Assembly (NCBI RefSeq): GCF_005938385.1 | Contig: NZ_VCRA01000012.1 | Location: 62,001-126,000, forward strand | DNA from: Paenibacillus mesophilus | GTDB taxonomy: Bacteria; Bacillota; Bacilli; Paenibacillales; NBRC-103111 | Direction: 5' to 3' | DNA length: 64,000 nucleotides | Shown: in pieces, positions 1 to 8,377 of the stretch | Layout: each line of letters starts with the position of its first letter | Position numbering within the stretch: position 1 is the first letter of the stretch | The notes under the pieces: generated by a model | What the model saw: the letters and a program-made list of their open reading frames with translations, nothing else | What the model was told of the DNA's origin: nothing | Databases searched by the model: none | Translations under genes and position numbers: made by a program

Positions 1-1
1 C

Positions 2-1033
2 GGCGTAATCGGGCTGACGGCCTATTACCCCGATTTCTACTCGCTGCTCGGCTGGCAAATTCTCGACCCGATCGAGACGGCGGGCCGGCTGACGGAGCTG
101 CTTCGTCCTCAGGTCGAAGTACTCGTCGTCGTCTCCCACTTGGGCATCACGCAGGATAAGGCGATGGCCGAGCGAATCGCGGGCATCGATCTGATTATCG
201 GCAGCCATACCCATCATCTGCTGGAGGAGCCGCTCCTGCATGAAGGAACGTATATAGCGGCGGCCGGCTGCTACGGACGGTATGTCGGGGAATTGGATTT
301 CCGGTACGATACGGATAGCGGGTCGCTGCGGCTGCACAGCGGGGCATGTCTGGATACGGACGGCTTCCCGCCTTCTCCCGAACTTGCGGCTTTGATCCGC
401 GAGGAAGAACAGGCAAGCCGCGAGCGGCTCGGGCACTCCGTGGCCATGCTGGCCGAACCGATTGCAATCGACTGGAGCGCGGAGTCCGGGCTCGGCAATT
501 TGCTCGCATCCGGAATTCGCCGGTGGACGGATGCGGAGATCGGCATCGTGAACGCGGGACAAATTTTGCAAGGCCTGGAAGCGGGCGCGGTTACGAAATA
601 CAGGCTGCTGGAAATATGTCCGCCCCCGATCAATCCGTGCCTGGTCCGGCTGCGCGGGGAAGAGATCAGGGTGGCGCTGGAAGAGGCGCTGCTGGAGGAT
701 TTCACCGGCAAAGCGATCAAAGGCTTCGGGTTTCGCGGCAAAGTGCTCGGTACGCTGTGCTTGTCCGGCGTTCGGGTGGAGTACGCCGCCGATGCGGATC
801 CGTACCGCAAAATCCGCTCCATCGAAATTAACGGCGAGCGGCTGGAGCCGGATCGGGTATATAACGTCGGGACGATCGACATGTTCACGTTCGGCATCGG
901 TTATTTGTCGCTCGGCCGCGGGGAAACGGTCGCCTACTATTTGCCCGAGTTTATCCGGGACGTGCTGGAGAAGCAGCTTGGCGACATAGAGGAGATCCGC
1001 TTAAGCTCGGTGCCCCGCTGGTATTCGGTGTGA
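2..1033 (+). CDS. 5'-nucleotidase/metallophosphatase, YunD-like (5' truncated)
   Basis: The C-terminal part of a calcineurin-type metallophosphatase joined to a 5'-nucleotidase substrate-binding domain. The frame is open from base 2, so the gene begins before the window. SHLGI (near base 140) and GSHTHH (near 203) are the late metal-binding motifs of the phosphatase domain. The following ~200 residues match the 5'-nucleotidase C-terminal domain, with GNLLASGIR and an NAGQI segment where family members carry N-G. No signal peptide or anchor can be judged because the N-terminus is missing. Expected role: hydrolysis of nucleotide or related phosphate esters. The exact substrate is unknown. Family assignment is firm, the YunD label less so. 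Confidence 0.82.
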   Translation, partial: GVIGLTAYYPDFYSLLGWQILDPIETAGRLTELLRPQVEVLVVVSHLGITQDKAMAERIAGIDLIIGSHTHHLLEEPLLHEGTYIAAAGCYGRYVGELDFRYDTDSGSLRLHSGACLDTDGFPPSPELAALIREEEQASRERLGHSVAMLAEPIAIDWSAESGLGNLLASGIRRWTDAEIGIVNAGQILQGLEAGAVTKYRLLEICPPPINPCLVRLRGEEIRVALEEALLEDFTGKAIKGFGFRGKVLGTLCLSGVRVEYAADADPYRKIRSIEINGERLEPDRVYNVGTIDMFTFGIGYLSLGRGETVAYYLPEFIRDVLEKQLGDIEEIRLSSVPRWYSV

Positions 1034-1070
1034 TATTCGGACTATTACGCACAATTGGGAGGAACGATTC

Positions 1071-1880
1071 GTGTTCGATTTATGGGTTGCGGTTATTATC
1101 GGCATTGTGGAAGGGCTAACGGAATTTTTGCCCGTTTCGTCGACGGGCCATATGATTTTGGTCGGACACTGGATCGGATTTACGGGAGAGAAGGCCGACA
1201 CGTTCGAGGTCGTCATCCAGCTCGGCGCGATTTTGGCCGTTGCGGTCATCTATTGGAGACGCGTGCTGCGGCTGTTCGGCATGAAAGACCGGGAAGCGCG
1301 CTCCAAGCCCCGGCGGATCAATTTGCTTCATATCGCGCTGGCGATCGTTCCGGCTCTGGGGCTCGCCTTCGTCCTGCGCGACTATGTCAAGCTGCTGTTC
1401 ATGCCGGAGACGGTCGTCATCGGTCTCGTTGCAGGCGGGATCTTTATGATTATCGGGGAGAAGCAGCAGCCGCGCATTACGGCGAACGACATGGATGAAC
1501 TGACGTACCGTCAGGCGCTGTTCGTCGGCATCGCCCAATGCTTGTCGCTATGGCCGGGCTTCTCCCGTTCCGGCTCTACGATTGCGGCGGGGATGCTCGC
1601 TGGCGCAAGCAGGGCCGCAGCCGCAGACTTTACTTTTCTGATCGCGATCCCGGTCATGTGCGCGGCTACCGGGTACGAGCTGTTGAAAAGCTTCGGGTCT
1701 ATGACGGCCGACGACCTCGGCTTTCTTGCCGTCGGGTTTATCGTCTCGTTCGTCGTCGCTCTCGTAGCGGTCGTTACGTTCATCAAGCTCGTAGGGAAGC
1801 TGAAGCTTACGTATTTCTCCTATTACCGCTTTGTGCTTGCGGCGGTAGTGCTCATTTATATGTATACGGTCGGTTTTTAA
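1071..1880 (+). CDS. uppP: undecaprenyl-diphosphatase UppP (BacA), copy 1
   Basis: Polytopic membrane enzyme of 269 residues that dephosphorylates undecaprenyl diphosphate to recycle the lipid carrier of peptidoglycan and wall polymers. The family signatures are visible: EGLTEFLPVSSTGH at residues ~15-28 and the second conserved block WPGFSRSGSTIAAGM at ~160-174. The GTG start at 1071 follows a GGGAGGAAC ribosome-binding site. It lies 37 bp behind the nucleotidase gene, so co-transcription is possible. A second paralogue sits at 6981. BacA-type enzymes also confer bacitracin tolerance. Length is normal for the family. Confidence 0.95.
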   Translation: MFDLWVAVIIGIVEGLTEFLPVSSTGHMILVGHWIGFTGEKADTFEVVIQLGAILAVAVIYWRRVLRLFGMKDREARSKPRRINLLHIALAIVPALGLAFVLRDYVKLLFMPETVVIGLVAGGIFMIIGEKQQPRITANDMDELTYRQALFVGIAQCLSLWPGFSRSGSTIAAGMLAGASRAAAADFTFLIAIPVMCAATGYELLKSFGSMTADDLGFLAVGFIVSFVVALVAVVTFIKLVGKLKLTYFSYYRFVLAAVVLIYMYTVGF

Positions 1881-2024
1881 AAGGGGATAGGTCTAAAGTT
1901 CTTGCCGCTCTTTATCGTTGTCCGTTTCTGTCGAAAACTGATGTTTTTTGTTGCTCTTTTTTGGTTTATCTTATACAGTTATAGTAACGGAACTAGAATT
2001 TGATGGAAAAGCGTGGGACGATAC

Positions 2025-3140
2025 ATGAGGCTGATACCGATTGATCTGTGCCGCCCGGGCATGCGGCTGGCGAAAAAGGTGTTTAACGAGGAAGGTCTCG
2101 TTTTGCTGGCCGATCATGTGGAGCTGTCGCAAGGGATGATCCAGCGTTTGGGCCAATACGGTATTCCGCATCTATATATCGAAGATCCGCGAACGGACGA
2201 CATCGTCGTGCAGGACCCGATTACCGAGGAGACGAGACGGGTCGCCATGGGGACGATCCGCTCGCATTTCAAGCGGATCATGATGGACTCGGCGCCGCGC
2301 CGTGCGGTCAATCAGCCTTTTATGGGCAAAGCGTTCAAAGAAGCGCTGACGATGATTATCGAAGATTTGAGCCAAAATCCGAGCGCGATGATCATGCTGA
2401 CGGACATAAGCGTCACGGACCATTACTTATACCAGCACTCGCTCAACGTATGCATCTATTCGACGATGCTGGGCTTGTCGGCCGGGTACTCGCAGAACGA
2501 TCTGGCCGTTCTCGGACTCGGCGCGCTGCTGCACGATGTAGGCAAGACGAAAATTCCGCTCGACATTTTACAAAAACCCGGGAAGCTGCTCGAATCGGAG
2601 TTCGAGGCGATGAAGCTGCATGCGGAATTCGGCTACAAGCTGCTGAAGGACGAGCCCAACATTCCGCTCCTGTCCGCGCATTGCGCGCTGCAGCATCACG
2701 AGCGGATGGACGGAAGCGGGTATCCGAGAGGGATCCGCGGCGCGGAGATTCACGATTTCGCGAAATGGATCGGTCTCGTCGACTCGTATGACGCGATGAC
2801 GTCGAACCGGGTTTATCGCAAGGCGATGCTGCCTCATCAGGCGATGGAAGTGTTGTTCACCGGGGTGGACTCGCTGTACGAGAAGAGCAAGGTGGAGCAT
2901 TTCCGCAACAAGGTGGCCCTATACCCGCTGGGGGCGACTCTTACTCTTAATACAGGGGAGACGGGGGTCGTAGTTGACGTCAACAGCCATTCTCCGCAGC
3001 GGCCGATCGTCCGGATTTTGGAAGATGCGGACGGGCAGTCGCTCAGGGAGCCGTATGAAATCGACATGTCCAAGCAGCTGTCGCTGGTCGTTGTCGGCGT
3101 CGGCGACGTCAAGCTGATGCAGCCGATTCAGGAACTTTAA
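2025..3140 (+). CDS. HD-GYP domain cyclic-di-GMP phosphodiesterase
   Basis: About 371 residues. The C-terminal half is an HD-GYP domain: HDVGKTKIP carries the HD metal ligands, and HHERMDGSGYPRG carries the HHE...GYP signature. These enzymes hydrolyse c-di-GMP to pGpG/GMP. The first ~110 residues have no recognised sensory or receiver domain, and about 70 residues follow the HD-GYP core. There are no membrane segments, so it should be cytosolic. The frame also has a GTG at 2013; I prefer ATG 2025 (MRLIPIDLCRPGM), which matches the usual beginning of this family. It is separated from its neighbours by a promoter-like AT-rich stretch before it and a terminator after it, so it is probably monocistronic. 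Confidence 0.9.
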   Translation: MRLIPIDLCRPGMRLAKKVFNEEGLVLLADHVELSQGMIQRLGQYGIPHLYIEDPRTDDIVVQDPITEETRRVAMGTIRSHFKRIMMDSAPRRAVNQPFMGKAFKEALTMIIEDLSQNPSAMIMLTDISVTDHYLYQHSLNVCIYSTMLGLSAGYSQNDLAVLGLGALLHDVGKTKIPLDILQKPGKLLESEFEAMKLHAEFGYKLLKDEPNIPLLSAHCALQHHERMDGSGYPRGIRGAEIHDFAKWIGLVDSYDAMTSNRVYRKAMLPHQAMEVLFTGVDSLYEKSKVEHFRNKVALYPLGATLTLNTGETGVVVDVNSHSPQRPIVRILEDADGQSLREPYEIDMSKQLSLVVVGVGDVKLMQPIQEL

Positions 3141-3172
3141 ACGGAATAACGTAATTCCGTTAAAGTTCCTGA
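3129..3172. repeat. palindromic repeat, copy 1 (AGGAACTTTA-CGGAAT family)
   Basis: The last codons and stop of the HD-GYP gene form the left arm of a long inverted repeat (CAGGAACTTT-AACGGAAT against ATTCCGTT-AAAGTTCCTG), with only a few unpaired loop bases. A related palindrome with the same arm sequence lies at 13695-13752 behind another gene. It could act as a 3'-end stabilising hairpin. Confidence 0.7.
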
Positions 3173-3187
3173 ACGAAATCGAATCGT

Positions 3188-3236
3188 CCCCGGCCGGAAG
3201 CGCGAATGGCAGCGCGGCGGCCGGGGTTTTCTTTTT
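3188..3236 (+). terminator. Rho-independent terminator after HD-GYP gene
   Basis: CCCCGGCC and GGCCGGGG arms separated by ~23 nt are followed by TTTTCTTTTT. It ends the HD-GYP transcript just before the YfkAB start. Confidence 0.8.
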
Positions 3237-3293
3237 GCGCGGCTTTCGGGTAAAATGGGTAAGATAAGGAACAGTCAGGTGGGGAAAGGCCAA

Positions 3294-4421
3294 ATGAAAC
3301 GTAATGATCCGACGGTTGTTCTACAGCCGCTGTCGCCGGAGTACGACCCATGGGATCCGATCCGGTCGCTGAGGCAATATGGACGCCACGTTCTGACAAG
3401 CGTGGAATTTACCGTGACGAATTTATGCAATATGCGCTGCGAGCATTGCGCGGTCGGAGACGCGCTGACGATGACCGAAGGAGCGCGCGTTCCGCTGGTC
3501 GAGGTGCTGAAGCGGCTGGACGAAGTCGAGCACCTGGAAACGATCAGCATCACGGGGGGCGAGCCCTCCTACCAGCTCAAAACAGTCAAGGATTATATCG
3601 TTCCTCTGCTTCGGTATGCAAGGGAGCGGGGAGTGCGGACGCAGATCAATTCGAACGTAACGCTGGATATGTCCCGTTACGAGATGATGGCGCCCTATTT
3701 GGACGTCATGCACATTTCGTTCAATTACACCGGAGCGGACCATTTTCATCAAGTCGGCTTCGCTCACGCCGGCCATCCGGTCGGACGGGATACGGCGGCG
3801 GGCATGTACGAGCGGATGATCCGGAACGCGGCGGAGCTTAGCAAGGGCGGCATGTTCGTATCCGCCGAATCGATGATCAATTTCCGGACGCACGACAAAA
3901 TCGCCGACATTCACCGTCTGATCGCCGAGATGGGCTGCCGCCGGCACGAGGTGCATCCGATGTATCCGAGCGCGTTTGCGGCGGGGCTGCCGCAGCTTTC
4001 CTTGGATGAAATCCGCGCCTCCGTCCATCGGCTGCTGGACAGCCGCGACCCCGGGATCTGGATGCTGTTCGGAACGCTGCCCTTCTTCGCCTGCAGCTCC
4101 GCGCCGGCCGACCTTGAGCTCGTCCGCCGGCTGAGGCGCGAGCCGAACGTGACCGTGCGCAACGATCCGGACGGCCGCAACCGGCTGAACGTCAACCTGT
4201 TCAGCGGCGACATTTTCGTAACCGACTTCGCGGATTTGTCCTCGCTCGGCAATATGGCGAACGACAAGCTTGATGCGATCTTCGCGAGATGGCTCGAGCA
4301 TCCGCTCAATCTGATGGTAAATTGCCACTGCGATGCGGCCGCTTGCTGTGGACCGAATCTGCTCGTGGCGGACGCCTATTACCGGGAAGTAGACTTCAAG
4401 CGGCGCACCGCCGTTGTTTGA
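3294..4421 (+). CDS. yfkAB: radical SAM / CxCxxxxC motif protein YfkAB
   Basis: A 375-residue radical SAM protein. CNMRCEHC is the CxxxCxxC ligand set for the 4Fe-4S cluster that cleaves S-adenosylmethionine, followed by the SAM-binding TGGEP motif. Near the C-terminus CHCDAAAC matches exactly the CxCxxxxC motif that defines the YfkAB family, probably ligating a second cluster. The reaction is not known to me. ATG 3294 is preferred over ATG 3255 because GGGGAAAGG lies just upstream and the extra 13 residues are unlike the family. The gene is flanked by a terminator and by the CorC gene 38 bp downstream. Confidence 0.88.
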   Translation: MKRNDPTVVLQPLSPEYDPWDPIRSLRQYGRHVLTSVEFTVTNLCNMRCEHCAVGDALTMTEGARVPLVEVLKRLDEVEHLETISITGGEPSYQLKTVKDYIVPLLRYARERGVRTQINSNVTLDMSRYEMMAPYLDVMHISFNYTGADHFHQVGFAHAGHPVGRDTAAGMYERMIRNAAELSKGGMFVSAESMINFRTHDKIADIHRLIAEMGCRRHEVHPMYPSAFAAGLPQLSLDEIRASVHRLLDSRDPGIWMLFGTLPFFACSSAPADLELVRRLRREPNVTVRNDPDGRNRLNVNLFSGDIFVTDFADLSSLGNMANDKLDAIFARWLEHPLNLMVNCHCDAAACCGPNLLVADAYYREVDFKRRTAVV

Positions 4422-4459
4422 ACCGGCGAGTGCCGCAACCGGATAACAATTGACATGGC

Positions 4460-5836
4460 ATGCACAAAGGAGGAATTCTCCGGCAGCCCGGAGAGCGGCC
4501 CTTGGACTATAACTGGAACGAACTGTTTCTGTATATGCTGCTTGTGCTTGTTCTCGTATGCTTGAACGGATTTTTCGTGGCGGCCGAATTCGCCCTCGTC
4601 AAGGTGCGTCAGTCCAGGCTGACGCAGCTGGCCAATGAAGGAAGCGGCAAAGCGAAGTATGCGCTGAAAGTAACCGGACGGCTCGACGCCTATTTGTCGG
4701 CGACGCAGCTCGGCATTACGCTCGCATCGCTCGGCCTCGGCTGGGTCGGCGAGCCGGCGATTTCCCGGCTTATCGTCGAGCCGCTGCTCGCCAAGCTCGG
4801 GTTTGCGGAAGCGGTCTGGAGCCATACGGTTTCGTTTGTCATCGCGTTTTGCGTCATTACGTTTCTGCATATCGTGCTGGGCGAGCTCGCTCCGAAGTCG
4901 CTCGCGATCCAGAAATCGGAAGGCACCTCCATGTGGCTGTCCGCTCCGCTCATGCTGTTCTACAAGCTGTTCATGCCCGCGATCTGGCTGCTGAACGGCG
5001 CGGCGAACCGGCTGCTGCGCCTGTTCGGCGTCGAGCCCGCATCCGAGCAAGAGGTTCATACGGAGGAAGAAATTCGCATTCTGATGAATCAGAGCGCCAA
5101 AAGCGGTCATATCGACAAGGACGAGATGGCGCTGTTCGACAACATATTCGAATTTTCCGAGCGGCTCGCCCGCGAGGTGATGGTGCCTCGAACGGATATG
5201 GACTGCCTGTTTACGAACGTATCGTTCGCGGATAATTTGAAAACCGTGTATGCTTCCAAGCATACGCGGTATCCGGTCGCGAAGGGCGACAAGGACCGGA
5301 TCGTAGGCTTCGTCCATATCACCGACCTGCTTACGTGCGATCCCGTAGGGGAGCAGGACCTGAAGAAATTTATCCGCCCGATCCTGACCGTGCCGGAGTC
5401 GATGGAAGTGAGCCACGTTCTCCGGCTGATGAAGAAGAAGCGTTCGCAGATCGCCGTCGTTATCGACGAATACGGCGGTACGGCCGGTATCGTGACGATC
5501 GGAGATATTTTGGAGGAGATCGTCGGCGAGATGATGGACGAGCTGGACGAAGGTCGCGCAAGCATCGAGGTGAACGGCGGCGTAACGTCGGTGGACGGGC
5601 GGACGCTGCTCGAGGATATTAACGACATGCTGGGCATCCTGATCGAAGACGACGAGGTCGATTCGATCGGCGGCTGGCTGTTCAAGCAGCTGGAAGGAAT
5701 TCCGCTTCAAGAGAAACGGGTGGAGCATGGCGGCTACGTGTTCGAGGTGGCGGAAGTGGACCGGCTGCGCGTCGTCAGGGTGAATATTACGGTTAACGAA
5801 GCCGCCGGGCCGGCCGTGGGTCCAACCGTGGAATAA
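4460..5836 (+). CDS. CorC/HlyC-type membrane protein (CNNM-CBS-CorC_HlyC)
   Basis: About 444-458 residues. The order is an N-terminal CNNM/DUF21 membrane domain (transmembrane segments around residues 20-165), a pair of CBS domains (about 215-340, including VVIDEYGGTAGIVTIGDILEEIVGE) and a C-terminal CorC_HlyC domain. Members are linked to Mg2+/Co2+ transport or efflux. The start is odd: a perfect AAAGGAGG at 4465-4472 lies inside the frame opened by ATG 4460, and the next in-frame start-like codon is TTG 4502, ~30 nt away behind a small CTCCGG/CCGGAG hairpin. The N-terminal 14 residues may therefore not be translated. Confidence 0.87.
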   Translation: MHKGGILRQPGERPLDYNWNELFLYMLLVLVLVCLNGFFVAAEFALVKVRQSRLTQLANEGSGKAKYALKVTGRLDAYLSATQLGITLASLGLGWVGEPAISRLIVEPLLAKLGFAEAVWSHTVSFVIAFCVITFLHIVLGELAPKSLAIQKSEGTSMWLSAPLMLFYKLFMPAIWLLNGAANRLLRLFGVEPASEQEVHTEEEIRILMNQSAKSGHIDKDEMALFDNIFEFSERLAREVMVPRTDMDCLFTNVSFADNLKTVYASKHTRYPVAKGDKDRIVGFVHITDLLTCDPVGEQDLKKFIRPILTVPESMEVSHVLRLMKKKRSQIAVVIDEYGGTAGIVTIGDILEEIVGEMMDELDEGRASIEVNGGVTSVDGRTLLEDINDMLGILIEDDEVDSIGGWLFKQLEGIPLQEKRVEHGGYVFEVAEVDRLRVVRVNITVNEAAGPAVGPTVE

Positions 5837-5855
5837 AGGGGAGCGAAACAAAAAT

Positions 5856-6902
5856 ATGTCGATGAAAACGATCGTCATGATCGTGCTTGGCATCGGTTTT
5901 TTGTACGGATTGTTTACGATCGGGATGCCGTTTATGCTGGCGATCATGATCGCGATGTTTCTCGAGACGCCGATCGCCGCTTTGATGCGGGTATTCCGCC
6001 TGAACCGGATCGCTTCGGCCACTGTCGTATGTACGCTGTTTACGCTCCTGTTGTTCGGGGCCGTCTACTTGATCGGCGCGGGAGTCGTAGCGCAGCTTAT
6101 CGAGATTTGGAAAAAGGCTCCGGCCTATCTGGAAGAGTTCGACCGCTATTTCCGGGATGCGACCGAACGGACCGAGCTGTTCTACAATTCGCTGCCGGCC
6201 GATGCGGCCCAGCAGCTGCAGACCGGTCTGGAGCATGGGATCACGATGCTGACCGACTCGCTCAGCAGCATTATCGGGGGCATATCTGGCTACTTCCTGA
6301 ATGCGGCCAAAGCGGTGCCGAATTTGTTCGTCGCGTTCGTCGTCTTTATGGTCGCGCTCTACTTGATGAGCTACAGCCTGCCGATGCTGAAGTCCCAGTT
6401 CATCGGGCTGTTCGAAGAAAAGTCGCGGGGGAAAGTGGACGATGTGCTCGGCAACCTGCGCAGCTCGATCTTCGGCTTCCTGCGCGCCCAGTTGATCCTA
6501 AGCGCGCTCACGTATCTCGTTTCCTTGACCGGTCTGCTCATTCTTAGGGTCGAATACCCGCTCGCGGTGGCGCTTCTGATCATTATCGTCGATGTGCTGC
6601 CGATTCTCGGCACCGGCTCCGTTATCGTGCCGTGGGCGGCGTACGTTTTCATTAAAGGCGACGTTCCTCTCGCGATCGGACTGCTTGTCCTGTTTATCGC
6701 CATTACGATATTCCGCCGCATCGTCGAGCCGAAAATATTGGGCGATTCGATCGGCATCGGCGCTTTGCCTACGCTGGTCGGCCTGTATATCGGCTTTAAG
6801 CTGATGGGCGTCGTCGGCTTGTTCCTCGGCCCGATCGTCATTATGATTTACAAGGAGATGCGCAAGGTCGGACTGCTGCAGTTCAAAATCAAGCTGGAGT
6901 AA
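5856..6902 (+). CDS. AI-2E family transporter (YtvI/YubA-like permease)
   Basis: A 348-residue polytopic membrane protein of the AI-2E transporter family. Two or three hydrophobic segments (residues ~5-80) are followed by a large amphipathic loop and then about five helices. The typical C-terminal region is present, including VDVLPILGTGSVIVPWA and the IVEPKILGDSIGIGALPTLVGLYIG block seen here in pieces at ~285-330. Some family members export autoinducer-2; in Bacillus relatives others act as Na+/H+ antiporters, so substrate is open. The ATG 5856 start follows AAAGGGGAGCG and lies 19 bp behind the CorC gene, suggesting an operon. Confidence 0.88.
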   Translation: MSMKTIVMIVLGIGFLYGLFTIGMPFMLAIMIAMFLETPIAALMRVFRLNRIASATVVCTLFTLLLFGAVYLIGAGVVAQLIEIWKKAPAYLEEFDRYFRDATERTELFYNSLPADAAQQLQTGLEHGITMLTDSLSSIIGGISGYFLNAAKAVPNLFVAFVVFMVALYLMSYSLPMLKSQFIGLFEEKSRGKVDDVLGNLRSSIFGFLRAQLILSALTYLVSLTGLLILRVEYPLAVALLIIIVDVLPILGTGSVIVPWAAYVFIKGDVPLAIGLLVLFIAITIFRRIVEPKILGDSIGIGALPTLVGLYIGFKLMGVVGLFLGPIVIMIYKEMRKVGLLQFKIKLE

Positions 6903-6980
6903 ACGCTGCATGAGGCGGTTATATTCTGCTGCGAAGCAGATCTTTACTTTTGGGGATTCGTTGGAGAGGAGTATTCGTAC

Positions 6981-7832
6981 GTGAATTTGTGGGATTTGTT
7001 CGTAGCGATTGTGCTGGGGATCGTGGAAGGATTGACGGAGTTTGCGCCGGTATCATCGACCGGGCATATGATTTTGGTAGACGATATGCTGCTGCACTCG
7101 AAGGAGCTGTTCCCGGCCTCCGTGGCCAACTCGTTCAAGGTCGTCATTCAGCTGGGCTCCATCCTGGCCGTAGTTGTCGTATTCAAAGACCGGTTCATCG
7201 ATCTGCTCGGTTTGCGGAGACTGTCGGGCAAGAAGGTCGACGCGGCGGGCGGCGGAGGCCGTCTGAAGCTGGCTCAAGTGATTGTGGGGCTGATCCCCGC
7301 CGGCATTACCGGCGTACTGTTCGAAGACTATATCGACGAATATTTGTTCTCCGTGGAAACGGTGCTGGTCGGTCTTGTGCTGGGCGGCATTCTGATGATC
7401 GTGGCGGATAAATTCGGTCCGCGCACGCCGACCGCGAGCACGGTGGACAAAATTACGTACAAGCAGGCTCTCGGGATCGGCCTGTTCCAATGCCTCGGCA
7501 TGTGGCCCGGCTTCTCGCGCTCCGGCTCGACGATATCCGGGGGCGTCATGCTCGGCATGAGCCACCGCGCCGCCGCCGACTTTACGTTCATTATGGCTGT
7601 GCCGATCATGGCTGGCGCCAGCCTCATTTCGCTGTACAAGCATTGGGACGCTTTTACGCCGGAGGCGCTGCCGTTTTTTATCGCGGGCTTCATCAGCGCA
7701 TTCGTGTTCGCTCTGCTGTCCATCCGGTTTTTCCTCAAGCTGATCCAGAAGATCAAGCTTACGCCGTTTGCGCTGTACCGGTTCGCGCTTGCCGCCATTA
7801 TTGCTTTATTCTTAACGATACAGAAATTTTAA
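6981..7832 (+). CDS. uppP: undecaprenyl-diphosphatase UppP (BacA), copy 2
   Basis: Second UppP of the window, 283 residues. EGLTEFAPVSSTGH (residues ~15-28) and WPGFSRSGSTISGGV are the two conserved active-site blocks. It differs from the first copy in a longer cytosolic loop (RLSGKKVDAAGGGG) and in A for L in the first block, so it is a diverged paralogue rather than a recent duplication. The GTG start at 6981 has GGAGAGGAG upstream. The last codons and stop fall inside the 104-bp dispersed repeat beginning at 7809, so the repeat has supplied the end of the protein. Confidence 0.94.
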   Translation: MNLWDLFVAIVLGIVEGLTEFAPVSSTGHMILVDDMLLHSKELFPASVANSFKVVIQLGSILAVVVVFKDRFIDLLGLRRLSGKKVDAAGGGGRLKLAQVIVGLIPAGITGVLFEDYIDEYLFSVETVLVGLVLGGILMIVADKFGPRTPTASTVDKITYKQALGIGLFQCLGMWPGFSRSGSTISGGVMLGMSHRAAADFTFIMAVPIMAGASLISLYKHWDAFTPEALPFFIAGFISAFVFALLSIRFFLKLIQKIKLTPFALYRFALAAIIALFLTIQKF

Positions 7833-7912
7833 GTTCGCTAAAGTGATACAGCTGCGAAGCGATGCTTCATTAAAGCGAACTGCGAGTTTCTGTACAAAGA
7901 AAAGCTACCTCT
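7809..7912 (+). repeat. 104-bp dispersed palindromic repeat, copy 1
   Basis: Closely similar, in inverted orientation, to 42941-43044 and of identical length. The core 7819-7894 is a hairpin ending in TACAGAAA / TTTCTGTA, with inner arms AAGTTCGCTAAAG and AAGCGAAC. The copies differ mainly in the loop, as expected of a conserved structure. It overlaps the last four codons and stop of uppP copy 2. The flanks CTTAACGA and AAAAGCTACCTCT are shared too. Confidence 0.85.
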
Positions 7913-8006
7913 AGAACGCGGTCGCTCATCCTTGAAGTACGTCGACAGACGTTTTTCTTATATATTTGACGAACTGCTCTACATTTATCCATAAAAACAG
8001 AGATAG

Positions 8007-8036
8007 GGGACGCCTCGTTAGGCGTCCCTTTAGTTT
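8007..8036 (+). terminator. Rho-independent terminator
   Basis: GGGACGCC - TCGTTA - GGCGTCCC followed by TTTAGTTT. It probably ends the uppP copy 2 transcript, ~175 bp beyond its stop. Confidence 0.75.
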
Positions 8037-8089
8037 GATATATGAGAATCTTTAAGTTCTTTATCGAGCTAATGCAAAAGGGGGATCAT

Positions 8090-8315
8090 TTTATCGGAAA
8101 TTGGTTGAACGAACCAAACTTCACTAATACTGAACTCTGTTGCGCTATTCGCTCACCTGATAGGAGAATAAAGCGAATAACGAACCAAATTTTACTATTA
8201 GCGAACTTAAGTTCAGTAATAGTAACTCTAGGTTCATTGTTCCTCCAATTGCCTAGAAGTGAAGCCAATTAGCGCAGAGAAGTTCACTAATAAACAAATT
8301 TGGTTCATTGTAAGA
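8090..8315. repeat. AT-rich palindromic intergenic region, no gene recognised
   Basis: The gap between uppP and the yesN-like gene holds several interlocking inverted repeats. GAACCAAATTTTACTATT...AGTAATAGTAACTCTAGGTTC is one long hairpin (about 8180-8235). TACTGAACT...TGCGCTA near 8130-8145 reappears inverted near 8268-8292. A 76-codon ORF at 8042-8272 has no RBS and follows the palindromes on both strands, so I do not call it a gene. Confidence 0.5.
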
Positions 8316-8377
8316 CGAAAGGGCCTGACGAGTAGAAGTCAATACGCGACACTTCCCTAGTAGGTCGAGGCCGCGAG

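Noticed and set aside
8042-8272. 76-codon ORF between uppP and the YesN-like gene
   Set aside because: No RBS; it runs through palindromic AT-rich DNA that is open on both strands and shows no protein-like composition.
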